This document shows positions 1 through 13,984 of a stretch of 64,000 nucleotides of DNA, in pieces. Below the pieces are notes generated by a model. The model did not search any database. It was not told where the DNA came from and saw only the letters and a list, made by a program, of their open reading frames with translations. Source of the stretch: Macrostomum hystrix (lineage: Eukaryota; Platyhelminthes; Macrostomidae); the NCBI GenBank assembly GCA_950097015.1, contig CATNEN010000012.1, positions 179,501-243,500 on the forward strand, read 5' to 3'. Numbering within the stretch: the stretch's first letter is position 1; each line of letters starts with the position of its first letter. A program made the position numbers and the translations under genes.

Positions 1-89
1 TGTTCCGTACGCATCAACAGACTGCGTAAAACTGTTTAGCCTACGGAAATTGCCGACCGCCAAGCCCCTAACTAATTCATAAAAATCAG

Positions 90-484
90 TGGGTGAGTGG
101 CTGAGCAGTTAAAGCGTGCCTCTCGCACCAAGGTCCCTGAGCTGGATTACACGGCGAGGCCACATTTGGGGCGCAGCCACGGAATGCTTGGGGGCTTGTG
201 CAATTTACACCTTTGTGGGCCAACCTCCAAGACAAAGTGAAAGTGTACACTGCCTGATGATGACAAAGTCAGGACAGATGTACACACCTGTGTGAGCGTG
301 TGCCTGCGTACAGTATCTGTGTGCGTGTGTGCTCAGCGAGATGGGCAGAGCTGCCTCCTCGCTAGTTGCAGGTCACCAAATGGTGTGAATTGAGACAGTT
401 AAGAATTGAGAATTGAAATTAAGAAATCCGAATTGAGAAATTGCCAGCAGCCCTCCTGCAGTTATTAGCTATTATATTATGCTG
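90..484 (+). mobile_element. tRNA-derived SINE, family A, copy 1
   Basis: The head resembles a tRNA gene. It has a box A-like stretch around 94-114 (gagtggctgagcagttaaag) and a degenerate box B around 139-150. About 250 bp of unique body follow, ending in an AT-rich tail (ttattagctattatattat). A second copy at 3452-3776 matches through the head and most of the body. This copy lies downstream of the last gelsolin exon visible here, presumably in an intron. The family name is unknown to me; the SINE assignment rests on the tRNA-like promoter and two dispersed copies. Confidence 0.6.
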
Positions 485-621
485 AAAAATTTCATTTTCC
501 GCTGTTTGGATCAACCATGGGGAAGTAAATTTGTCTTACTCAAGGGCAAAAATGCTTTGCAATCAACTTGCGGCGTCAATTAGGCACATTGTTAGCTCTG
601 TAGATCCATGAATCAACTCAC

Positions 622-3600
622 CATGGCATTGGTCATAGCTGCTCGCTTCTCGTTTCGATTGCTCAACTTGCCGCACCAAACCCACACGCCAAGGTTGGCG
701 TTGTCAATGATGAAGACATCCTGTGGGTGGGTTTATTCTTTGTTGTATCTTTGTTAATTGTTCTGGCATATACGTTTAACATTTAGCAATCGGTGATGAT
801 TGCTAGGTTAGTCCTTACCTTGGTGTCCAGCATCGAGTGATGCAACGGGCCTGTGCCAATCTCTACCACCTTCAATGTGCCGCCTTCGTCGGAGCATCTG
901 TGAGTTGTTATTTTTTAAGTAACGAATATAATTAGTATTATGAACTCGTCGCTTAAATATAAATTTGAAGCATTTGTGTCTGTTGTTCAGCATATTTATA
1001 TATACGAGTAGAATAGTTGCTCAAGTAATAGATTCATTTATACATTTTGATGTGCATTTTCGTGCGTTCTAAAGATGTATCTCGTGAGCCAAATAAAATG
1101 GGTGTTTTTTATTCACATTTTGGCACACAAATACACACGATTGTTATCATTCTTTTATTTTTCATCGGCCCTGAGTGTTAAGTAAAAAATATTTGGCTCG
1201 GTGACTCAATAAACATTAACGCCTCAACAACGTGTTAAACTAATGTAATTTGGCTTCTGCGGGGTGAGGAGTACATGGAGAGGGGTGGTTGGTTGAGTCC
1301 GGGAGTTGGTGTGATTGGCTGGACAGGTTATCGAATGGGCTTAAAGAATGAAGGCTTTAACTGCCAATACTTGGCTAGTATTCACTGAAACTGAAGCTGA
1401 GTTAGCTTTTACATTAGTTTATTAATGCGTGCAAATTTTGAGAAGTTAAGGCGAAAAATTTATTTTGATTTAGATTAGATTATGCGCAAAATGTTCTGCC
1501 ACTTTTGCACAGCTACCTCAGCAGGCGAACTTTTCGCTCGCTAGCCTTCTCGAATTCCACGTCCGACGGGCCAGCGGTGGCAGGCTGGATGCGCCTTCGC
1601 TCCAGCGACAGCCGGCCGCCGCTCTCGAAAGCCTTGCGTGCGTTTGTTGATTTTTAATTATCATGCTTTCAGGGTAGCATGCAGTTTTCATTGCCCTACT
1701 TATAGTAGGCTCGTGCACACTTTTATCGAATATAATATATAACAGGAGAGCACTGCACCTATCTTGCTGAGTGCCTGTGTTGAAAGCCTAACCAAGAACG
1801 ATGTGTTAATCAAAGAATTACACATGATATTAAAATCGTATTACTCCCTACGTGAGCAGACAATCGATTTTCGTGACAAGTGATCGTGATGTTCTACGAT
1901 GCAAAAATGCCGCTGGCGACTGGTTTATTGGCTGAAGTTGTACACGTGCGCGCTGATTGTGTACGCTTATGTAAGCGACTCTATACCTGTACAGCCGGAT
2001 GCTGGCTGCCTGACTACGCTCGAACGCCTCATCGGAGAGGTCAGTCTGTGCCGGTGCGATAATCAGCGACGCAAGCGGCAGGGCGCCGTGGCATTCCCAT
2101 AGCTGCGAAGTATTTTTGTGGCTTGTTCAACTTGTCTATGGCCTTTCTTCGGTATATGCCGATGTCAGATGAAATGATTCAAACTTAAAGTCAATTTTTC
2201 AATTAGCTAATAGGACTTTGAATTTGCCTTCCCTGCTGTCTCCTGAGCTGTCGCGTCAGAGCTGCGCCATCTCTCTCTCTCTCTCTCTATGTCCTCTCAC
2301 CTGTTTGTGCACCCCAGTCAGGCGGGTCTCCTCGCCCTCCTCCAGCACCAGCAGGTCGGCAGTCGGACGCTCGTCCCGCAGCGCCCTGGCCGCCTCCATG
2401 CCTTTGAGTCGCTCGCGCCTACTCGACTGGGCGCCGTTCCAGACAAATATCAGCCGGCCCTGGTCGCTGATGAACACGTCGCCAGAGTTGAACGAGGACC
2501 ACTCGATGGGCACCTTGGAGTGAGAAAACTCTGGCTTGAGTATCCGTCACACTAACTTCCCTATTGTTGTGAGCGACACTTAAAAGCTCCAGCCCTCCAA
2601 AACGGGCGTGCAATGCTTTATATATTTACTCAATCAATGCATGTACATTAAAGAGGTGTCATTGGCATGTACATTGCGCAATCACCATTAAGCGATACTA
2701 GCAATCGACCCACAGCACCAATATTAAAGTTCGCTACGTCACAACACCTATCTGCCAATGCCGTTCAGTTGGTTGTCTCTCCCTCCAGACTATTCAATGA
2801 CATGCTGCAACTCAAATCCCATACTCCAAATCCCAAAATTAGTGAGCTGCTGCAACTCTGATACCTTACTCCTAACCAAATGAGCGCACCTCTACAACTC
2901 GTTTGATCCACTGCTTCAATCCTTCGGTTTAAAAAAATCGCAAAATCAAGTGTGGACTCACTTGGCGACAGCGCGGATTCCGCTTGCCCTTGACCTGGTA
3001 AAGCCGCGGCTCGTGCTTGTCGCGGTCCACGTGGCTCAGGCCGGACTTCACGCCGCCCTCCATGTAGCGCACCTGGCTGCCGCGGAAAAGCGCCTGGAAG
3101 CCGGGACTCTCGTTGCCCTCGACCTCGCGGTGCTGCACCGCAGCGCCGCCGCAGAGGTCGTCCAGCTCGACGGCTTTGAAAGCGGCAACCGTGGCTTCGT
3201 CCTGCGAGCAGCCGGAGCCGAGCCAGAAGTGCACGTGCTGCTCTGGCCTAGCCCGGGTCTCACGGCAACTGTACACCAGGTAGGCGTCTCCGCGATAGAA
3301 GCTGCCCCACTGCTGCCGCGGCACCGGCGTCACCTTCATCTCCTGGCGGTCCGGTTTGGGGGGCCATTGGGAGTGAGAAATGAGAAATGAGAACCTGAGA
3401 AATGAGAATTAAGAAATGAGAATCGAGGATTAAGCACTGGGAATTTAGAAATGCGGGCGAGTGGCAGAGAAGTTAACGTGTTCGCCTCTCGCACCAAGGT
3501 CCCTGAGCTCGATTCCGCGGTGAGGCCACATTCATTTGGGGCGCAGCCGCGGAGAGAAGGCTTGGCGGCTTGTCGTGCAATTTACGCCCTTGAGGGTCAA

Positions 3601-5577
3601 CCTCCAAGGCACAGTGAGAGTGTACACTGCCTGACGATGAGAACGACTGGGCAGGTGTACACACCTGTGTGAGTGTGTGCTCAGGAGTCAGCAAAAGTGG
3701 CTGAACTGCCTCCTCGCCAGTGTAGCCAATGATGTGCTATCGCCTACAGCCCTCCTACCATTATGATATTATAATGGGAATTGAGGAATTTAGAAGTAAG
3801 AAATGGGACTTAGGAAATGGTAATTGAGAAGTAAAACGTAAATTTAGAAATTATGCATGTAGAATGAACTTTTGTTAAAAAGAAATGTAAATTATTTGGC
3901 ACGAATTGAAATCAGGTTTTTGATGGAATGATGCGTTAAATAATGACAGCTGGAGAATAGCCTCTGCTTGAAGATAACTTTCACATAATCTAACTTTGAA
4001 AAGACATTGAACTAGAATCTCTGAAAGCAATATCACAGTCCCGCCTTTTAGCTAGTCTAGTTTCCGCCTAGAATCCAGCATACGTTCATTGACTCTCCCA
4101 AATGGATGGGGGGCCAACACAGTTCTGTACAGTCTCAGAGTTAGCAGCCGCGGCATGAGCTCTATTGGTGCGAGAATTGCTCCGGTGTGCCTGGCTAAGA
4201 AAATGTTGGGCGTAGCCGCTGAGCCACAATGGGGTCCCTGCCGCAGTGCCCTTCTACTGCTTGGCCTTCCATCGTTAACGGCTTGATCGTGGGAGCTGGC
4301 TCGCGTCGGCCTCCCAGCACTGTAAATTATTTAGGTTCATCCAAGACCACCCCATCCGCCGCCGACCCCTCCGGCCAGGACACACGGCCCGTTCCGGTGT
4401 ATGCGATAGCGAAAGAGAGAGCTAGAAGGACAGAGTTAGAGAGAGAGGAGACCTCTCGGCATGTGAAAATTACAATAACATCAGAGTTAATTCCAAATCT
4501 TAGCCTGGCAGCCCTTCATTCTTAATTCCACCTTTCCTTCCTGTGCTAAACTTGAATCCATGCAGCCACGCCCTTAGCACTGAGAACGATTCTGATGCAG
4601 CTGCTTTTCACTCATTCTATTCAAGATTCGAAATTTATAGTCGATCAGTCCGAGTCAAGTCTTGTCGATTTCACATAATTTTTTGGATTTTAGGCTTTCT
4701 GGGAATGTCTTGCTCAATTGAGATCTCAATCTCTGGTCTTCTGATTAAGACCAGATTTAGCTGTGAAATCTAAACGACCCGGATTAGTTAATCCAGTAAT
4801 TGCAGATGCTCGTGGGATTGAAATCTGCTAGTTTTCCTCGCTGTGATCTTTATAAACGCTGTGCACGTATTCACAATAGAAAGAGGTATTCAAATACCCA
4901 CAATTGATTTTTTTCTGTACACTGCTCAAAATATTCTACCAATCGCCATGAAAATCTAAAACACGGTGCTAAAATTTTAGCCGGGCTAGATATTCAACGA
5001 CTCTCGTCGGGGTGTTGGCAAAACAACGAATAATATAGCCATAGTTTTTCAATTTCATCATGCAACTATGTCGGCTATCAATTTTGACAATTTTAGATTG
5101 ACAAAGGTGTCATTTTTAACCAATATGGATACGCCATAGAGGTTTTCACACAGCAATGTTAGCTGTCCTTGTCACCAGGGTCTCCGACCCTGGATGTCTG
5201 AATATCTCGACAATACTTACTCGGACAAATTTAAAAGTTAGTTGATCTTAAAGGGCGTAAAATTTTTATTCAGATGGTGGACTTTAGCGAAAATCGGTCT
5301 GGGAGCTGTCGTGAAGTACGCAATGGGTATTTGAAACGTCCCCGTTGTCTTTCCCCAGGGGGAAATAGCCTGGTCTTTCTCCTGTTAAAGAATCTGTCCA
5401 TAAGTTATGAATCCAAAATATCCAAAATAAAACAAAAAAATAAACAGAACGTCTAAAGCGCATCAAACACAGCAGCCGGTCCGGACTCACTTCAACTCGC
5501 CAAACGCAGAAGAAGGGCTTGTTGAGCGGGATGGCCTTAAAGGCCGGATCAACGCTGCCCGCCGGTGGGTTTGTCAT
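622..5577 (-). CDS. Gelsolin/villin-family actin-severing protein, N-terminal part (6 exons)
   Basis: Calcium-regulated actin filament severing and capping protein of the cytoplasm. Exons on the minus strand: 5577-5491, 3342-2962, 2513-2301, 1632-1517, 897-819, 720-622. All boundaries are GT-AG and phases agree (0,0,0,2,0), giving 325 residues before the window edge. Gelsolin repeat G1 spans about residues 13-130, with the hallmark LDDLCGGAAVQHREVEG and the opening VPRQQWGSFYRGDAYLVY. A basic LYQVKGKR linker leads to G2 (VPIEWSSFNSGDVFI, then WNGAQSSRRERLK). G3 begins at RLLRCSDEGGTLKVVEIG and runs through DVFIIDNANLGVWVWCGK. The last visible exon ends in a gtgagt donor at 621-616, so repeats G3 onward continue to the left. 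The start is the ATG at 5577; an acceptor-like ttccag ends at 5598 and no upstream coding exon was recognised. Whether the full protein has three or six repeats, or a villin headpiece, cannot be seen. Confidence 0.9.
3452..3776 (+). mobile_element. tRNA-derived SINE, family A, copy 2
   Basis: Second copy of the element at 90-484, in intron 1 of the gelsolin gene and in the opposite orientation to it. Its box B is better preserved (gagctcgattcc at about 3505-3516). The body shares long blocks with copy 1, including cctctcgcaccaaggtccct and gtgtacactgcctga. It is flanked on both sides by A/G-rich low-complexity DNA with gagaaatgagaa-like repeats (3362-3450 and 3776-3860). Confidence 0.6.
3780..5480. 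other. Remainder of gelsolin intron 1, nothing recognised
   Basis: Non-coding sequence between gelsolin exons 1 and 2. Short open frames are present, but none shows a domain or a splice-compatible continuation. I see no RNA gene or tandem array here. Confidence 0.5.
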
Positions 5578-5598
5578 TTTCACCTGATGCTCCACTGG

Positions 5599-8500
5599 AA
5601 ATTAATATTGCAAAGTTGTCAAAATAAGTGTTAAAAATCAAAAGAAGGTAAAAACAAAGTGAAAGTTTTATCTTACTCTCGAATTATAGGAAAGATCTGA
5701 AGGTTTTTACACAAGAACCTTTGACAGAGAGATCTTTTAGTAAGGTCAATATTGTGAGGCGAGATTAAAAAACCAAGCAGAAACAAAACCAGAGCGAGAA
5801 AGTGCTCCTAGTACCACTATTGCCACTTCAAGTTTAAAAGAAATTGTGCGACGGAATTGGATTCAAGTCTTTAATACGTTTTGGGTAAGTCGTAGTTGTG
5901 GATGGGCAGTTCTCACAACAGCTCCGTATTCGTTGGCTGGCGGCTCTCTCTCATTTGCCAATGCATAACTATTTCTTCTCGCAGTTTAATGACTGCAGCT
6001 ACCAACTGGTAATTTCCGTTTACACTTCTTTCCGAAGCTAATGGTATAGAACTCTTTGGTATAGTAGAAGACTTGGAAACCGTGAAGGCGCTCAGAGATT
6101 AATTTACTACCTTACGCTCTCACTTTTTTCAAGCAGCTACCTCATTTTGCTCTGACTTACATTTGGCATTATAAATAACATACAAATATATAGAATGACA
6201 ACTGTCTCTATTATATTCACGTGAAAAAGCCAGCTGAAACTTTTAAATAGCTAAATTATTTTTCTTTATATTATATGAGTGCTAAAAAAAACTGTAGATA
6301 ATAAAAAAGTATTTTAATGTGATAGCTTTACATAAAAAATCTTTCCAAAATAACTTTATAATATAAAAAACTAATTAGCACGTGCTCTCTTCATTAGACA
6401 CATCCAATGTGGATCCTGACAATCTGGATATAGTAAAGTACGTAACTTCAAAACAAATAAGCTTATATACAGCCATAAGAAAGAGTTTTGTAACAAATCC
6501 CGATACATCTTTATTTTGGTATCTACTAATGTTCATAGAAAAAAGTTATCTACGTATTTTCAAAGAAAAAGTAATCTTCTTATCTTCATAGAAAAACGAA
6601 ATAACTTTAGTTACTGCAACTGCCGTAGCAAGGCTTTCATTAGCACTTCCGTTTTTTTTACTAAGAAATCGCTTTCAATTCCTGTGTGTGTTGCTGAGAT
6701 GGCCTGTGTAATGCGCAGATTTAATATATAAATTATAAAATATATTTTAAAGTTCAAGCTTAACGCAGAACTTTCAAATTAGTTCCAAAACTCAGTTCGC
6801 GCTGCAGAGCTCAATTTTAACGAATTCACTAATGCGTTTTCAATGTAGCAGCAAGAAGCACTTAATTTCTTAAGCATAATTTGTTTAATTAGCAGAATTA
6901 TATTTTCTCTCATCAAACCAATCGCTGCTATGTGAAATCATTACGCAGTTTCATTAATTTCAAATTTGACAGGTACGGTACCAACCTGTAGCCTCAGAGG
7001 TGGGACACTCTGTCCTCTGTTCTGGGACAATGTAAATGTTAAGATATGTGGTTAAGAAAATAGCAGATGCTCAGTATTATCTTCAGCCTCACAGTCTGTA
7101 GTAAGACTTCGATTTTAGACATTCGCATATTTAAACTGTTTTTATGATGCATTTTCACAATTTATCTACAGTTTTAACACAAGCCTACTACGAGTATTAT
7201 ACAGCAATTATAAGTATATGCCTTGTAAGCTGCTTTATCAATTTTGTTCATCTGTTCAACTAGCTAGCAAAAGATAGGGCCAAGCTAGGCCTAGCTGCAT
7301 TTTCTTTTTTATGTGTAGACATAATTGCTTTGCTCAAGGACAACTACGAGTAGTAGTAGACTCTACTCCTAGGCCTAGTGGTCCTTAGGGTTTGCTATAC
7401 AAATAACTGCAGCAGCTAGTTATTAACTTAGTATTTATCTAATTTAGAGATGGACCTAATGCCATGGGCCATGGCAATGTGTATAATTGGTCTAAATAAA
7501 TAAATAAAGCTAAATATATTAGTGTATTTGTTTCAGAATAGCTAGAAAATCTTGTGTATTGAGTAGCAGCGAAATGGAATTTATTGCAACTAGCAAAAAT
7601 GAATAAAAGCTAAGCCTAAAGTAAAATAGGCCTAGCACAATTCCATTGTTTTTATTTATTTATGCCATTGTGTTCATGGCAAAGCCTAGCACATTGCTTG
7701 TTTTAGGCTTATGGTCTCAGGAGTAAAGTTGAGATCGGCCCTACATCACCAAATAGTTCTAGCATGGACAGAAACCTCAATTCATTTAATCTTGTCTGAA
7801 GATTTTGGCATAACAAAGCTGATAGTTGTCTGATTTGTATAGCTACAAGAATGATAAGCCATAAGGAGAATCTTGATCTGGTAATGTTAGGTAGGAGGGT
7901 AGGAGGTTTCTAACCATATCTACTGAGTGGTGAATAAAGACAAAACCTATGATTCCTACTTTGACCCAGAGACAAAGACAAAGCAGGATAGCTTCACAGT
8001 GTAGGAAATAGATGGTTTAGATCTGGTTAAGTTAGGCCTACCTATGAAAATATTATTGACATATAAGACAGTCATTAAATTTATTTTATTAAAAAGTCCT
8101 TGAGTCACACAGTATCCTTACTAAATGTTAGCAACTTTAGACATCAGAAAACATATTTAATATTTAACTATTGCAAAAACTTAAGTAGATAGATTATGCT
8201 AGGGCCTACACAAGATTCTATGTCAAGCTTATCCAAATGCCATCAATGTGTTCTCTTTTATGCAATACACTAAATGCTGCAAGCTATGTGGTGACTTTGT
8301 AAAAATAGACCTACATTTATGACATGGACAATGCATAGAAATCATGTGTGACCCACTGACATTACTGGTCTGGACATGGTTTAACTTTATCCCATGTTAT
8401 TTTTTACTAATAACTCCTTAAAGAAATCAATATTTGTTATTTTATAAAGCAATAGAACTGTGAAATTTTTTAAGTAGTGCATGTTATTTAAATCTCTTGT

Positions 8501-9300
8501 TTCACTGTCAGCCTATGCCTAAATTTTCCCACTTTTGGATATATTTTTAAAAAGTGTGTTAGTATATTATTGCTATATATTGAGTATTTGCATTTGCTTC
8601 ATTAGCTAGCTAATTAAAAATTTAGTAACAACACAATAGTATTAGCCACTCTAGCTAATCACAATGTATGACTAGGCCCCTATAATAATGATTATTTTCA
8701 TTAGGCCCCTATAGTCCCATTGCTTGCTACTCATCCATGATTCAGTGCAAAACAGACTAAATGATAACCAGTGTTTCCACCAATGAATAAAAAAGTTCCA
8801 CGCAAAACTGCAATTTCTGCACATCAGTGAATTTAATGGAGAATGTCATGTTTCTTAGAAATGTTTTTTCTGGAAACAAAAACCATTAAAATTCCAACTT
8901 TATTTCATTAAAGAAAATTTATATTGAATAACATTGTATTAAGTTCCTCTTATTCATTGCATTCAAATATGGTTATTGGCTACTTCTCTTCTGTCCTATT
9001 GTTTGAATATCAAGCCAGAAAAAAGAACAAAGACAGCCCATGAGCTGAAGCCAAAATTAATCCACTAATCATTATATTTCTTATTAACTCATAACTATAA
9101 GAAATACTCCATTTCAATGTGAACCATCAAATTCAATGCCAAATTGCCAATTCATTAATACAACTGCTGTCTCCATTCCATTGTGGGACGTAGTTCTTAT
9201 TTTTGTCAATGTTCGTTTTTTTGTTATGATACGAGTACAAGCATATGAATTCGGTCACTTTCAGTCACTGTCATCTGTCACTGCAAGTGTCACTTCTTCA
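5599..9300. other. AT-rich intergenic region, nothing recognised
   Basis: About 3.7 kb of AT-rich DNA between the 5' end of the gelsolin gene and the 3' end of the hAT transposase. Frames are short and full of stops. Some of it may belong to the hAT element, but I could not locate terminal inverted repeats by eye. No tRNA, snRNA or tandem array is visible. Confidence 0.5.
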
Positions 9301-9303
9301 TTA

Positions 9304-11568
9304 TCATAGTACTAAGCAGCTGTCGCAGAATTGCTTGTCACTGTTTTTGGGTGCTTCCGCTGAGGTTCCCTGGAATCCTGGTACAGGGGCTTCATTCTCT
9401 AACTCGGCCATAAGGCGTTGAGCATGCGCCATGTACTCCATCGCCAGCTTTCGCTTCTTCGCCTGCTCTCTCGCCCTTGCTTTCGCTTCTTCGCCTGCTC
9501 TCTCGCCCTTGCCTTCTCTTCTGCTTTCTTAGCCTCTCTGTCCATCTTTGCAAGCTGTTCTTGTGCAGCAGCAGCAGCAACCTGTGCCTTCGCTTGAGCC
9601 AGACAAGCCTCTGATTCCTGCATTGCCTTTAAATGCTTCTTTTACTCTGAGCTCGCCTGCCGGACTGAGTGACGCATGATGTCCTTGATCTCCAGTGTAT
9701 CGCTGGAAACACCACGAGCAGTGCAAAATGACTGAATCAGACCATTCAGCGATGGGTCCTGCAGCCGATTCCTGTCTTTGCGCAGGATCCTTTGCAGCTT
9801 GCTGAACTGGCGCTCAACATCGGCGTTGCCATGGGGAAGAATGAGCGTCTTCCGAGCCAATTCAGCTAGGAGAGGATATTCTCCTGTGGCGTGTAACTTG
9901 TCCCAAAACAGTTCCACACGTCTTGGTTTGTCCTTCAGTTCCTGGATGAGTGCTTGGCAGCTGCTGCTGGAGCTGAATCGTCTCCACTCCAATCGCACTG
10001 AATCGGAGTCGTCTGCAGCATGCAGCTTGCGGGCCAGGAAGCACAGTTGCCTCTCAGAAACACTCTCATTTGAGTCAGTGTCACTGTTAAAGGGGTTGGC
10101 AAATCTTGCAGCTTGCAGTACCCGCAACTTCAGCGGTAGGTAGTGAAACAAGGCTGCTAGCAGAGTTGAGTAGAATTGACGAACTCGGTTGAAGAAAAGT
10201 GAACGTTGAAAATTCGAAATGGAAGCCAACTTCATGGTGTTGCGTGCAATGTCACCGATTATGATGTCCTTGTCCAGCAGCTGTTGTGAGCGCTGCATCT
10301 TTGTCAGATCTTCTAGACTCTCTGCCTCTTCAACATACTTCCCTTGAATGAAGCTGTTGGCCACAGTGGAAACCAATGCAGTGATCTCCACAAACACGTT
10401 GAAAATTTGCGGCTCAGCTGACTGAAGCAGCTTCTCAAACCGCTGGAGTGGAGACAGGGCGGAGCTCACAAACCCCAAGTACGCCAATTTCTCTTGGGCT
10501 TCTAGTCGTTGCAAAATTCGGTGAACTTTTGGCTTTCTCTTCTCAACTTCAGGAAGGCGGCGAAAATATGCCAGCAGCGAGTCGTGAAGCATGATGTGGC
10601 GATTCACAACTTCCAGAATTTGCAACCATCGGGTCTCTACACGCCTCAGCGACCTCAAGGGCGTCTTAGCAAGCATCTCCTGGGTGTCATGAAAACCATT
10701 GGCAGCCTTTGCATAGCGAAGGTAGTTGTGGGTGTCATCAAGAAGCTCTTCTACTTCTTCTCCAAGCTCACCAAGTGCTCGCTGCACAGAATTGTGCACG
10801 TGATGGAGAATGCAGCCGCCAACGTCAAACAAGTTGGGTGCCACTTTCATGAGAAGTGCCACGAGTCCTCCAACATTACCCCGCATTACATTTGCACTGT
10901 CTGACATAATAGCAATACATTGACTAGTTTTCAAATTCCGGTTGCCCAGCTCTTCAAGCACAATCTCCTTCAAGGCCTGAGCAGTGCTCTGGGATGTTGA
11001 TCGCAAAAAGAGAAAGTCCGTCTCGACCTGGCACTGGTTGTCTCCAAGATGACGAACCATTGCAGCAAGCCACTGCCGATCTCCACTGCTCCCTTCGTCC
11101 AGAAGCAAAGAGTAGCTGCCACTCTGCTGCACTTCTTTCAGCACTTCCTTCTGCAGCTGAACACCAATACCTTAATTCACAATGTATGTCATCTTATGCT
11201 TTTTATGCTTTGCAATACAGATAGCTGCAGCTATCTTGCTGTCGGGGAATGTCTTGAGCGTCTTTGGCATGGAGTCTGCTAAGAGGAATGGCAGATCATG
11301 CTTAGCAAACATTATGGCAAGCATCCGTCTTCTTGTCAGATACATGTACATCGTGGTCATCACGTTTGGCACTGGCAAATGTCAGGGTAAGCTTTTGGCA
11401 GTTGCGCACAGAAGCCATGTTAGCTCGGTGAGTCTGGGTAGCTGAGTGCTCCTTCAGCCTTGTTGTTCCTCCATTCTTCACATAAATTGTCTTCTTGCAC
11501 AATTTGCAGTCGACAAATCCACGGTCAGTTGATAGCATGCACCAGGCTCCCAGGCAGTCACCATTCAT
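9304..11568 (-). pseudogene. hAT-superfamily transposase with N-terminal zinc finger, disrupted
   Basis: A domesticated-looking or decaying hAT transposase in three disabled segments. The N-terminal segment (11568-11302) carries a BED/TTF-like finger, CKLCKKTIYVKNGG followed by RLKEHSATQTH. The frame then shifts near 11305-11325 into FAKHDLPFLLADSMPK (about 11330-11172), which ends in a TAA. The main open segment (11144-9642, 500 codons) holds the RNase H-like region with LLLDEGSS and CIAIMSDSANVMRGN. It ends with the hATC dimerisation domain YPLLAELARKTLILPHGNAD and VERQFSKLQRILRKDRNRL. Another TAA at about 9644-9642 precedes an alanine/lysine-rich coiled tail, which changes frame at a 32-bp tandem duplication and ends at TGA 9306-9304. 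An ATG was chosen at 11568; the longer frame begins at a TTG. No intact TIR was identified. The 500-codon core being open suggests recent decay. Confidence 0.85.
9449..9512. repeat. Perfect 32-bp tandem duplication in transposase tail
   Basis: Positions 9449-9480 and 9481-9512 are identical 32-mers beginning tttcgcttcttcgcc. Because 32 is not a multiple of three, reading through both copies shifts the frame. The frame running to the TGA at 9304 resumes after a single copy would have been removed. Confidence 0.9.
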
Positions 11569-11607
11569 ATCTTTCTGGCTGGCATACTCAAACGCTGATG
11601 ATAACAA

Positions 11608-12352
<745 letters not shown>

Positions 12353-12703
12353 GTTCCACTGATGTCTTTATTCTCCCGTATATATATATAGCTAATAATA
12401 TATGAACTAACTGACCTCATGCAAACTGATGCAATTTTTAGTATATGCGATTGGGATTTTAAATAATTACTGCCTAGATACAGGTGATAACTATGTCGTA
12501 GAACTAGATCGAGTGGCAGGTGCAGCAGTGAATGATCTGAGTTTTGTTAGCCAAATGTACAAGTATTTATTTGTCTTGTCTAATGATTTTAACCACTTTA
12601 AACACCTGCGCGTATCAAAAGTTGTCTGCGAGTGGAACCTCAAGGAATTCAATTCGTTATTCAAATTATGTTAGTAGCGGCTTTCTTCTGAACTTACTGC
12701 ACT

Positions 12704-12709
12704 AATAAA
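12704..12709 (+). terminator. Poly(A) signal for histone H3.3
   Basis: AATAAA, 352 bases after the H3.3 stop codon, in AT-rich sequence. This is the first canonical signal downstream on the same strand. Confidence 0.5.
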
Positions 12710-13984
12710 GTTCGATCGCTAACAATTGATAACTAATTTTCAGTTTTTTACATACTAAATACGTAGTACATGCCTGCGTCCCAATGGTAATCATCAAAGC
12801 TATTAATAAATTAGTCACCTTATATTTGTTCAGTTCTAATAACAACGTTAATCGTCTAAACATAGGTACGTTAAACAGAGCATAGCGTTAAATACTTTTG
12901 TGGAAGATATTATTTGCACACCTAAGGCGCTTTCAAATCGGAAAGTGACCGGAGATTGGCTGCGTAAATAATTGAGTGTATTTCGCAAAACATTTGACGT
13001 CCAAAATTTGACGTCCAGGTTAAAAAAAAACTCAGCTATAAGCAGAAAACAGGCAATTCGACACCTGTTAGCTAGTTTATTAGGTTTATTTTATTCACTA
13101 CATTCATTAACAGCTTTTATGGTTTTAATGCGAGAGAACAACTAATTAAAATGCTTCTTATTCATACTACTATACTGGCAGTAGTATGAAGAGGGTATCG
13201 AGAATTCTATACGACAACAGTTATTGCTGTTTTCTAGAAACTTTACTAGATAGTTAGACGGATGTGATAAGCAATGTTATGCAATGCTTTGGTCCTTTAA
13301 GTACATTTTAAGTGCGCACCCATCAACATAGTTTTCACTTTGTGGGACAAATTCAAATTTAATGCTGGTAGAAAAAATCAACATGCACAATGTACTACTT
13401 ATTACAAATATAATGCGAGTATCGATAATAAAAGCCGTTGCCGAAGTCGAATGCCGAAAAATGGACGCTTATATACGCTTGTGTATATATTGATATTTAC
13501 ATAGATGCGCTTGGGGTGCTACGGACACAACTTGTGCTATACTAATGAGTTTAGGAGCTTATGTACATACACTGAACAATTATCTCAGATTAAATTAATA
13601 TTTAAAACTTAATTGTACGTTTAGCACACAGACAGATTATATCAAGTATTAGGAATGGGAGAATCACTAAGAGTTCGGCAACTTAGAATTCACGGGTAGC
13701 ACGGTTAAAAGTAGTCTGTTACAGAAAAGTTTCATCTAGCCAAGCAGGAGTTGGGAACAGTAGCTGCATTGGATGAGTTCAATTCAAATTCTTTCTAACA
13801 TAAGTACATTAGGAAACACGACAGCCTGCTTCGCGAAGAAAAAAACTAGTTTTCGTTGATTTATTAACGGATGGCATTAAAAATGTTAAAATTTAAGTTA
13901 AGCACTCTGTACGTTGCAACAGTAATTAAAAAAACAACTAAAACCTTTTTCAACTGAAAGTAAAACCGGAAACACTGAGACTCT
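12710..13984. other. Intergenic, nothing recognised
   Basis: AT-rich sequence between the H3.3 3' end and the mariner element. No coding similarity, RNA gene or array noticed. Confidence 0.5.

Noticed and set aside
12429-12674. 81-codon frame downstream of H3.3
   Set aside because: Lies between the H3.3 stop and its poly(A) signal, has no recognisable domain, and is AT-rich like the 3' UTR.
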